Shown: positions 1 to 5,785 of the stretch, in pieces | How the letters are laid out: each line of letters begins with the position of its first letter | Numbering within the stretch: the stretch's first letter is position 1 | The notes under the pieces: model-generated | The model's database searches: none | Seen by the model: the letters and a program-made list of their open reading frames with translations, nothing else | Told to the model about the DNA's origin: nothing | Position numbers and translations under genes: made by a program | Assembly (NCBI GenBank): GCA_021778975.1 | Contig: JAJYBO010000130.1 | Span: forward strand, 1 to 7,937 | Direction: 5' to 3' | Source: Deltaproteobacteria bacterium | Lineage (GTDB): Bacteria; Desulfobacterota; Desulfobacteria; Desulfobacterales; Desulfatirhabdiaceae | Length of the DNA: 7,937 bases

Positions 1-31
1 TCCTCAAGATTTGCGCGCCTTGCCTGCGGCC

Positions 32-96
32 TTTTTACAAAGCCGTCTGAAATTCGACTTTTTACGAGAGCATCACAATTGACGGCTTCGTAAAAA
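32..96. repeat. Palindromic intergenic repeat, copy A
   Basis: The outer arms at 32-47 and 81-96 are reverse complements over 16 bases with one mismatch, around a 33-base spacer. A second pairing is possible: 59-67 (TTTTTACGA) is the exact complement of 88-96, so the right arm can pair with either of two partners. Copy B at 5101-5185 is related. The blocks 80-96, 49-63 and 66-74 recur there in reverse complement as exact matches of 17, 15 and 9 bases (5169-5185, 5139-5153, 5126-5134). No coding frame is supported here. It is probably a dispersed REP-like or MITE-like element; a role in transcript termination or 3' end protection is inference. Confidence 0.75.
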
Positions 97-113
97 ACCC
101 GCCTGCGTTCATG

Positions 114-140
114 TTGCTGTAATCTTCGTTCATCTATAAA
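114..140 (+). promoter_or_regulatory. Possible sigma70-type promoter for the COG4705 gene
   Basis: TTGCTG at 114-119 and TATAAA at 135-140 are separated by 15 bases, shorter than the optimal 17. The -10 box is good and the -35 box is poor. Transcription would begin near 147, giving a leader of about 60 bases before the start codon at 206. This is the only reasonable promoter-like pair I see upstream of that gene. Confidence 0.35.
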
Positions 141-178
141 GCGCCCATACATGAGCCGGGGACACCCCCCGATGAACG
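127..178. repeat. Inverted repeat in the leader of the COG4705 gene
   Basis: CGTTCATC at 127-134 is the exact reverse complement of GATGAACG at 171-178. Between them, GGGG at 158-161 can pair with CCCC at 167-170, directly next to the right outer arm. The left arm lies just upstream of the TATAAA box at 135-140. The element is therefore either a DNA operator or, if transcription starts further upstream, a leader RNA stem. It does not match a riboswitch consensus I know. Confidence 0.4.
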
Positions 179-205
179 GAAAAAACATCAACCAAGGAGG
201 ATATA

Positions 206-1063
206 ATGGAACAGCCATTCAGCGCTAAAAAAACCATTGATGATTTTGAAAACACCCCCGCTTCCACCCCGTCACGAACCCGTCGGATGTTGAACAAAGT
301 CCCGGAAGTCACGATTTTTTTCTGGATTATCAAAATTATGGCCACAACCGTTGGCGAAACCGCTGCGGATTTGCTGAACACCAAATTAAACCTGGGGCTG
401 ACCTATACAAGTCTGGTAATGACGGGACTCTTTCTGATCACCCTCGTTTTCCAGTTCAGAGCCAATAAATACATGCCGAGGAATTACTGGCTGGTGGTCG
501 TACTGATCAGCGTCGTCGGCACGCTAATCAGCGATAACCTGGTGGATAATCTTGGCGTAGCGCTGCGAACCACCACCATTGCGTTTTCCATCATGCTGGC
601 GGCAACCTTTATGGCATGGTATGCCAGTGAAAAAACATTGTCCATCCATTCCATCTACACCAGCAAACGAGAAGCGTTTTACTGGCTGGCGATTCTCTTT
701 ACCTTTGCACTCGGCACTTCTGGCGGCGACTATATTGCCGAGGGCTTCAAGCTGGGATACCTCAATTCGGCGCTGATATTCGCCGCGGTCATCGGTATGG
801 TGAGCATCGCCTATTATTTTTTCAAATTGAACGACGTGACGGCCTTCTGGATTGCCTATATTCTGACACGTCCTCTCGGCGCTTCTCTGGGTGACTTTCT
901 GTCTCAGCCTCACGCGGATGGCGGTCTCAACCTGGGTACGGAAGGCACCAGCATCATTTTTCTCGTAACGATTCTAAGCCTTGTGATCTACCTGGGCAAA
1001 ACGGGAATGGACAAAACCCTCATCCCCCTGAAAGAAGACGTTTCCGGAAAAATTTCAGGCTGA
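206..1063 (+). CDS. COG4705-type multi-pass membrane protein
   Basis: An integral inner-membrane protein of 285 residues and unknown biochemical role, resembling the family annotated as COG4705 'membrane-anchored protein'. The start is set by a perfect AAGGAGG at 194-200, five bases before the ATG. About 30 polar residues precede roughly eight hydrophobic segments. It contains four internal repeats with exact spacing, W-x9-G-x4-D: W40/G50/D55, W95/G105/D110, W160/G170/D175 and W215/G225/D230. Each is followed by an LG dipeptide (63-64, 116-117, 183-184, 243-244). The G-x4-D cores read GETAAD, GTLISD, GTSGGD and GASLGD. Conserved intramembrane Asp residues suggest ion or small-solute handling, but that is inference. 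It is transcribed alone and converges on the glycerate kinase gene. Family assignment is from memory of motifs such as ILTRPLGASLGDFLSQ (residues 219-234). Confidence 0.88.
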   Translation: MEQPFSAKKTIDDFENTPASTPSRTRRMLNKVPEVTIFFWIIKIMATTVGETAADLLNTKLNLGLTYTSLVMTGLFLITLVFQFRANKYMPRNYWLVVVLISVVGTLISDNLVDNLGVALRTTTIAFSIMLAATFMAWYASEKTLSIHSIYTSKREAFYWLAILFTFALGTSGGDYIAEGFKLGYLNSALIFAAVIGMVSIAYYFFKLNDVTAFWIAYILTRPLGASLGDFLSQPHADGGLNLGTEGTSIIFLVTILSLVIYLGKTGMDKTLIPLKEDVSGKISG

Positions 1064-1105
1064 AGATAAACAGCGTTTTGACGGGTCCACAATGTCCCCC
1101 CTCGA

Positions 1106-1141
1106 ATTTCCAGCCTCCGGCAACGCGCGGCGGCTGGAAAT
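1106..1141. terminator. Hairpin between convergent genes, possible bidirectional terminator
   Basis: ATTTCCAGCC at 1106-1115 is the perfect complement of GGCTGGAAAT at 1132-1141. After one mismatch (1116/1131), three more pairs form (1117-1119 with 1128-1130) around an eight-base loop. It sits in the 95-base gap between the stop of the membrane protein gene and the stop of the glycerate kinase gene. Neither side has a real T-run, so it is a weak intrinsic terminator at best. It could instead act as a 3'-end stabilising stem. Confidence 0.45.
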
Positions 1142-1158
1142 CTGCTATCAAATTAACA

Positions 1159-2526
1159 TCATGAAATAATGACGATATGCAGATCGCATACATTGGTCAG
1201 GGTGGGGCCTGTCATAAAAAGCGCTCCGGTTTTTTTGAAAAACCAATAGGCGTCATTATCCTGCAAATGAGCGGTTATAGAAAGACCTCTCTCTTTTGAT
1301 ATCCCAAGAATCCGATCCGATGCGAACGCGCCTGCGGCATCCGTAGGGCCGTCAGTTCCGTCTGTGGATGCGGACAAAAAGCGGATTCCTTCTCTTCCGC
1401 CCTGGTCGTTGGCCATTTCAGAGAGAAAGGCGAGCGCCATTTCCTGATTGCGCCCGCCTTTACCAGAACCATGCACCGTGACGACAGTCTCTCCGCCGGC
1501 AACAATGCATCCCGGTTTTTTCACGAGCATATCGCTGTGCTGAACATCTCGTGCAATGCTGTAAAGACATCTGGCGACTTCCCGAGATTCTCCGGTCAGA
1601 CAGCTTGTAAGCGCCGCGGTGTGGTATCCCAGGGAACGCGCCTTTTCACACGCCGCCAGCAGCGCCAAGCGATTGCTGCCAATCATCACGCTGGTGGTCA
1701 GCCTCAGCGCCGGATCGCCGGCCTTGAGGGTTTCCTCCATCTTACCTTCTACCCCCAGTTTCAATGCCCGAAGGATGGCGGGCGGCGCGCTGCTCTGAAG
1801 CCGGTACTTTTCGATAACGCTCAGAGCATCGCTGAACGTGGTTTCATCCATGGCGGTCACCCCCGACGCGATGGTATCCAGATAGTCTCCCACCACATCG
1901 GAAAGGATAAAATTCACGCTCCGAGCCGGAAATATCAATCTCAGCAGTCGTCCGCCCTTAAGGCCGGAAATATGTTTGCGAACACTATTGATCTCGTGAA
2001 TATCGGCGCCGCAGGCCAGCAGCGATTGGGTAATGCGCTGTTTGTCCTCCAGCGTTATCCGAACCGTGGTATTTCCGTCTTCATATACCAGAGGGGAGGG
2101 CAGGAGGGCGGAACCGCCTCCGGAAATCAGGTTCAAAACAAGCGTTCGCGCATCCGCTTCACGCGCCAGATCGGCAATGCGGCGCGCGGCATTGATACCG
2201 CTGGCGTCCGGAGTGGGATGCCCACATTCCAACACTTCGATATATTTCAGGGGTTCCGCATGACCATATTTGACCGATAGCACCCCCCGCGTGATGCGTT
2301 CGCCCAATATGTCTTCCAGGGCTTTGGCCATCCGGGCGGACGCCTTCCCCGCCCCCATCACGAATATCCGGGTAAAATCGTTGAGGTTACACTCGTGACG
2401 CTCTCCCTCAAAGGCGATGACAAGCTGTTCCGCCTCAAGTGAGACATGATCGCGCAGCATCTGGTACGGATCCACCCGTTCCAGCGCAGCCCGAAAAATT
2501 TCTATGAGATGTTCCGTATCTGCCAT
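1159..2526 (-). CDS. Glycerate 2-kinase, MOFRL family
   Basis: A cytoplasmic enzyme of 455 residues, the normal family length. This class phosphorylates D-glycerate with ATP to 2-phosphoglycerate, feeding glycolysis/gluconeogenesis from glycerate, hydroxypyruvate or tartronate routes. The N-terminal DUF4147 domain shows MGAGKAS (57-63), CGHPTPD (101-107), SGGGSALLPSP (135-145), VRKHISGLKGG (182-192) and SDVVGD (209-214). The C-terminal MOFRL domain shows GGETVV (344-349), GGRNQEMAL (357-365), STDGTDGPTDAAGA (387-400) and TGPTLTNVCDL (439-449). GGAGAGGG at 2535-2542 (minus-strand sense: GGAGAGGG), eight bases before the ATG, supports the start. No other glycerate or serine-cycle gene lies in the window, so the physiological source of glycerate is not visible. 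Homologues are named gckA, ttuD or glxK in different organisms, so no symbol is given. Confidence 0.95.
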   Translation of the reverse strand: MADTEHLIEIFRAALERVDPYQMLRDHVSLEAEQLVIAFEGERHECNLNDFTRIFVMGAGKASARMAKALEDILGERITRGVLSVKYGHAEPLKYIEVLECGHPTPDASGINAARRIADLAREADARTLVLNLISGGGSALLPSPLVYEDGNTTVRITLEDKQRITQSLLACGADIHEINSVRKHISGLKGGRLLRLIFPARSVNFILSDVVGDYLDTIASGVTAMDETTFSDALSVIEKYRLQSSAPPAILRALKLGVEGKMEETLKAGDPALRLTTSVMIGSNRLALLAACEKARSLGYHTAALTSCLTGESREVARCLYSIARDVQHSDMLVKKPGCIVAGGETVVTVHGSGKGGRNQEMALAFLSEMANDQGGREGIRFLSASTDGTDGPTDAAGAFASDRILGISKERGLSITAHLQDNDAYWFFKKTGALFMTGPTLTNVCDLHIVIIS

Positions 2527-2569
2527 TCAGACGTCCCTCTCCAAAAACAGCTTTTCAAAAATATCACCG

Positions 2570-2596
2570 TTGACGATACAGATTTTAATGTATAAA
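2570..2596 (+). promoter_or_regulatory. Candidate sigma70-type promoter for lolA-nadA
   Basis: TTGACG at 2570-2575 and TATAAA at 2591-2596 are both five of six consensus matches, but the spacer is only 15 bases. Transcription would start around 2603, leaving a leader of about 70 bases before the lolA ATG. It lies in the 148-base divergent region shared with the glycerate kinase gene. I could not identify a convincing minus-strand promoter for that gene. Confidence 0.45.
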
Positions 2597-2674
2597 CTCC
2601 CTCACCACAAGCGAATGAAAGCCCTTTTTCAGGGGATAAAAAAAATAACCGTCAACCTGCAGGAAATAAACGTG

Positions 2675-3370
2675 ATGAAACAACGATGGTTCTACCCTAT
2701 CCTGATTTCAGGAATTTTACTGTTCACCCATCCTGGTCTGTGCCAGGAGACCACCGCACCCGCGGCCGCCCCGACAAATGCTTCAACTTTGTCTGTGGAC
2801 GAAATTTTGAAACACCTCGAAAAGCACTATGCGTCACCCGGTTTTTCCGCCAATTTTTTCCAGACATCCAGAGTAAAAGCCATGGACATGACTGAAACCG
2901 CCTCCGGCAACATCATTGTCAAAAGACCCGGCATGATGCGCTGGAACTATGAACAACCCGATCACCATGTGATTATCACGGACGGCAAGCAGTTGTGGAT
3001 ATACCGTCCGTCAGACAACCAGGTGACCGTCGGCAAGGCCCCGCCGTTTTTCGGAGACGGAAAAGGCGCCAGTTTTCTTTCCAATATCCAGTTGGTTCGC
3101 AAGAGATTCGATGTCACGCAACAAAACATGACTGTCAACCGGGAATATGTCCTGAAACTGACGCCACTTGATAAATCCTACGATCTGTCTTACGTACTGA
3201 TTGTGATTTCCAGCGACACGTTCAATATTGTGGATGTGAAGACATTCAACTCTTACGGGGATGAAACCCATATCGAACTAAGCAATGTTCGTATGGAACA
3301 ACATGTGGATGACGCCCAGTTCAAGTTTGTCATCCCACAGGGCGCCGAAGTGGTGCGGATGGATGGATAA
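2675..3370 (+). CDS. lolA: LolA-like outer-membrane lipoprotein carrier protein
   Basis: A periplasmic chaperone of 231 residues including its signal peptide. LolA family proteins take lipoproteins released by LolCDE at the inner membrane and deliver them to the outer membrane. Residues 1-23 form a typical Sec signal (MKQRW, then a hydrophobic core) with cleavage probably near residues 22-25. A low-complexity Ala/Pro/Thr linker follows (about 25-40), then the LolA fold. Visible hallmarks are the FSANFFQTS strand (57-65), SGNIIVKRPGMMRW (77-90) with the family's KRPGxxRW element, and the DGKQLWIYRP strand (103-112). The ATG at 2675 is preceded by AGGAAA at 2661-2666. The open frame extends upstream to 2504, but that part overlaps the divergent kinase gene and lacks a signal. 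The in-frame GTG at 2672 is an alternative start. nadA follows after 10 bases, suggesting one transcript. Assignment to a LolA paralogue with another cargo cannot be excluded. Confidence 0.88.
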   Translation: MKQRWFYPILISGILLFTHPGLCQETTAPAAAPTNASTLSVDEILKHLEKHYASPGFSANFFQTSRVKAMDMTETASGNIIVKRPGMMRWNYEQPDHHVIITDGKQLWIYRPSDNQVTVGKAPPFFGDGKGASFLSNIQLVRKRFDVTQQNMTVNREYVLKLTPLDKSYDLSYVLIVISSDTFNIVDVKTFNSYGDETHIELSNVRMEQHVDDAQFKFVIPQGAEVVRMDG

Positions 3371-3380
3371 CGAGGCCGCC

Positions 3381-4274
3381 ATGAAAGAGATCATCCGAAA
3401 ATTACTGAAAGAAAAACATGCTGTGTTACTGGCGCACAACTACCAGCCCCCCGAAATTCAGGATGTAGCCGATCTGTGCGGAGACTCTCTGGAATTGAGT
3501 ATCCGGGCGTCTCGTACCGATGCCAAAATCATCGTGTTCTGCGGCGTTCACTTCATGGCGGAAACGGCTTCCATTCTGTCTCCGGAAAAGATCGTTCTTT
3601 TGCCGCGCATGGATGCCGGCTGTCCGATGGCAGACACCATCACGCCAGAATCCCTGTCAGCGAAACTATCGGAACTGGGTCCCGTTCCGGTCGTAACCTA
3701 TGTCAACTCTCCGGCATCGGTCAAAGCCATGTCCACGGTCTGCTGCACATCCGCCAATGTGCTGAAAGTGATCAACAGCATAGACGCCCCTGAAATTCTC
3801 ATGACGCCAGACCGAAATCTGGCGCAATACGCGGCCCGGCATACCAATAAAATCGTTCATATATGGGATGGATGCTGCCCGATTCATGACCGTCTGACGG
3901 CGGAAGATATAACAAACGCCAGACAGGCGCATCCAGGCGCCCTGGTAATGGTGCATCCAGAATGCCAGCGACATGTCGTGGAGATGGCAGACGCGGTTCT
4001 CAGCACATCCGGAATGATTCGTTACGCCAAAGATTCGTCGTGTTCCACGTTCATCGTGGCGACGGAAAACGGGCTTTTGCATACATTACGCCAGAACTGT
4101 CCGGATAAACTATTCCACCCGGCGGCAGCGCATATGATGTGTTCGGATATGAAAAAAATCTCTATGGAAGATGTCATTCACAGCCTGGAAACACTGGATG
4201 GCCAGGTCCGCGTGCCGGCATCAGTCCGCATTCCGGCGCTGACATCGGTTCAGCGGATGATTGCCATCCGCTGA
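3381..4274 (+). CDS. nadA: Quinolinate synthase NadA
   Basis: NadA condenses iminoaspartate with dihydroxyacetone phosphate to quinolinate, the second step of de novo NAD synthesis, using an oxygen-sensitive [4Fe-4S] cluster. The 297-residue length fits the compact NadA type. The three cluster ligands are present: Cys81 (GCPMAD), Cys166 (CCPIHD) and Cys254 (MMCSDMKK), with spacing close to that of the structurally known thermophilic enzymes. Other hallmarks are LAHNYQPPEIQD (17-28), GDSLELS (34-40), GVHFMAET (55-62), TYVNSPA (106-112), CTSAN (122-126) and VHPEC (191-195). The ATG at 3381 follows CGAGG at 3371-3375. An in-frame ATG at 3363 overlapping the lolA stop would add six residues. No nadB or nadC is in the window. 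Additional cysteines at 121-122 and 165 make CC pairs near conserved sites; their role is unknown. Confidence 0.96.
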   Translation: MKEIIRKLLKEKHAVLLAHNYQPPEIQDVADLCGDSLELSIRASRTDAKIIVFCGVHFMAETASILSPEKIVLLPRMDAGCPMADTITPESLSAKLSELGPVPVVTYVNSPASVKAMSTVCCTSANVLKVINSIDAPEILMTPDRNLAQYAARHTNKIVHIWDGCCPIHDRLTAEDITNARQAHPGALVMVHPECQRHVVEMADAVLSTSGMIRYAKDSSCSTFIVATENGLLHTLRQNCPDKLFHPAAAHMMCSDMKKISMEDVIHSLETLDGQVRVPASVRIPALTSVQRMIAIR

Positions 4275-4301
4275 CAAAACCAGAACACTGGTGGGGATGC
4301 A

Positions 4302-4323
4302 GGGGCGCTCATGACCGCGCCCC
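4302..4323. terminator. GC-rich hairpin between convergent nadA and yebC
   Basis: GGGGCGC at 4302-4308 pairs perfectly with GCGCCCC at 4317-4323 around an eight-base loop. It lies in the 57-base gap between the nadA stop and the yebC stop. There is no T-run on either side, so intrinsic termination would be inefficient. Position between convergent genes is the main argument for a terminator role. Confidence 0.4.
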
Positions 4324-4331
4324 GCGACGGA

Positions 4332-5075
4332 TTATAACCGGCTCATGACATCGTCGGAAATATCCGCATTGGTATAGACTTTCTGAACATCTTCACAGTC
4401 TTCCAGCGTATCCATAAGCCGTATCATCTGTTCGGCTTCCTTGCCCTCCAGGGTTGTGGTGGACTGAGGCAGCATGGTGACCTCCGCATCGCTGAAAGGA
4501 ATACTGGCGGTTTCAAGCGCCTGACGCACCGCTTCAAAATCGGCGGGGACGGTAATGACTTCAAAACCATCTTTGTCTTCCCGTACATCTTCGGCGCCGG
4601 CTTCCAGAGCGACTTCCATCAATTTTTCTTCGGTAGTCGCTCCAGGCGCTATGCTCATGTATCCTTTTTTACTGAACATCCATGCAACACACCCGTTTTC
4701 TCCGAGGTTTCCGCCACATTTGCTGAAGATATGGCGGATTTCAGCGACCGCCCGGTTTTTATTGTCCGTCAGGGATTCCACAATAACGGCAGCTCCCCCG
4801 GGTCCATAACCTTCGTAGATACTTTCTTCATAATTGACGCCTTCCAGTTCGCCCGTGCCTTTTTTGATGGCCCGTTCGATATTGTCTTTGGGCATGTTTT
4901 CGCTTTTGGCTTCCAACACCGCGGAGCGCAGCCGCGGATTCGCGTTGATATCACCGCCTCCCATTCGGGCGGCAATGGTGATTTCTTTAATCAATTTGGT
5001 AAAAATCTTGCCTCTTTTGGCGTCTGCAGCGCCTTTTTTATGCTTGATGGTGGACCACTTATTATGACCTGACAT
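4332..5075 (-). CDS. yebC: YebC/PmpR (TACO1) family protein
   Basis: A cytoplasmic protein of 247 residues, full length for the family. The N-terminus SGHNKWSTIKHKKGAADAKRG (2-22), followed by FTKLIKEITIAAR (25-37), is the family signature. Further hallmarks are MPKDNIERAIKKGTGE (61-76), YEGYGPGG (87-94) and TDNKNRAVAEIRHIFSK (103-119). YebC proteins have been described as transcriptional regulators. More recent work treats members and mitochondrial TACO1 as translation factors that relieve ribosome stalling. Which applies here cannot be told from sequence. The start is supported by AAGGAG (minus strand, 5083-5088), seven bases upstream of the ATG. It lies downstream of rlmE, separated by a 107-base gap that contains repeat copy B, and not next to ruvC as in many genomes. 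Confidence 0.95.
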   Translation of the reverse strand: MSGHNKWSTIKHKKGAADAKRGKIFTKLIKEITIAARMGGGDINANPRLRSAVLEAKSENMPKDNIERAIKKGTGELEGVNYEESIYEGYGPGGAAVIVESLTDNKNRAVAEIRHIFSKCGGNLGENGCVAWMFSKKGYMSIAPGATTEEKLMEVALEAGAEDVREDKDGFEVITVPADFEAVRQALETASIPFSDAEVTMLPQSTTTLEGKEAEQMIRLMDTLEDCEDVQKVYTNADISDDVMSRL

Positions 5076-5100
5076 GAATATCTCCTTGGCAGATATGACA

Positions 5101-5185
5101 GACTTTTTGCAAAGCCCCTACTGTTGATGCTCTCTTGCAAAAAGTCGAATTTCGGGCAGCATCGGGACTTTTTACGAAGCCGTCA
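5101..5185. repeat. Palindromic intergenic repeat, copy B
   Basis: Arm GACTTTTTGCAA at 5101-5112 is a perfect 12-base complement of 5135-5146 across a 22-base loop. The middle arm can alternatively pair through AAAAAGTC at 5139-5146 with GACTTTTT at 5166-5173, so two mutually exclusive hairpins are possible. The third block, 5169-5185, is identical over 17 bases to the reverse complement of 80-96 in copy A. The element's last bases, TCA at 5183-5185, are the stop codon TGA of rlmE on the minus strand, and the rest fills most of the gap to yebC. For minus-strand transcripts the 5139-5173 hairpin ends in a short T-run and could act as a weak terminator. Confidence 0.75.
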
Positions 5186-5785
5186 CTGTTTGTTAATACC
5201 AATTACATAGATTTCGCGGCTGGCCTTTCGGCAGCTTTGAGGTTTGAAAATTTTATGGTTCAGAAATAAAGCCCTTACCTGCTGGATAAACAGGTTAAAA
5301 TCTTCACCCTGAAATATTTTACATATAAATGAGCCTCCCGGCAAGAGTCTGCTTTGGGCCATGTATAACGCGGACTGGCAAAGCTCGAAAGACCGGGCCG
5401 CGTCCCCGCGTTTATCTCCGGTTGTGGAAGGCGCCATGTCACTCATGACCACATGAAAATTCCTGCCAATGATATTGGATATACCTTCCGGAAGATTCAA
5501 AATATCCGCAGTAAACACCTGTACATGTGATGGAAGGCTGATTGTCAGCGGCTTTAAATCAATACCGGTCACGATGCCTTCAGCGCCTGTCCGCCGGGCG
5601 GCATACATCAGCCAGGATCCAGGAGCACATCCCAAATCCAGAACCGCATCCGCTCTGTGAATCAGTTTGAATTTCTGCTGGATTTCTTCGAGCTTGAACA
5701 CGGATCGGGCGGGAAAACTCTCTTTCCGGGCTTTGCGGGTATAATGATCTTCCCAGGTATTTTTCGAGGATTGAATATGGGGCAT
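5183..5785 (-). CDS. rlmE: 23S rRNA 2'-O-ribose methyltransferase RlmE (FtsJ/RrmJ)
   Basis: RlmE methylates the 2'-OH of a uridine in the A-loop of 23S rRNA (U2552 in Escherichia coli) on the large subunit, using SAM. The 200-residue protein has the SAM-binding motif LDLGCAPGSW (49-58), acidic GIDLKP (74-79) and FTADI (91-95). It carries the full K-D-K-E catalytic tetrad: Lys31 (SVFKLEE), Asp116 (VMSDMAPS), Lys156 (FICKIFQG) and Glu191 (SREIYVIG). The start chosen is the ATG at 5785, whose A is also the last base of the radA TGA (TGATG), so translation is likely coupled. The frame stays open to 5887, but those 34 extra codons lie within radA and precede the conserved N-terminus (residues 10-23, TWEDHYTRKARKES). 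The stop codon is part of repeat copy B. Confidence 0.95.
   Translation of the reverse strand: MPHIQSSKNTWEDHYTRKARKESFPARSVFKLEEIQQKFKLIHRADAVLDLGCAPGSWLMYAARRTGAEGIVTGIDLKPLTISLPSHVQVFTADILNLPEGISNIIGRNFHVVMSDMAPSTTGDKRGDAARSFELCQSALYMAQSRLLPGGSFICKIFQGEDFNLFIQQVRALFLNHKIFKPQSCRKASREIYVIGINKQ

Noticed and set aside
32..96. CRISPR or integron attC site at the palindromic repeat
   Set aside because: There are no regularly spaced repeat units, cas genes, integrase, or attC core sites; the two copies lie 5 kb apart.
1471..2280. A 269-codon open frame on the plus strand opposite the glycerate kinase gene
   Set aside because: It is antisense to a complete MOFRL kinase, has no domain signature, and the composition is that of a shadow frame.
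2504..2674. N-terminal extension of lolA to 2504
   Set aside because: It overlaps the start of the divergent kinase gene and the candidate promoter, and would bury the signal peptide 57 residues inside the protein.
2735..2750. Cys23 of LolA as a lipoprotein anchor
   Set aside because: The preceding residues HPGL do not make a lipobox (Leu at -1). An ordinary signal peptidase I site is more likely.
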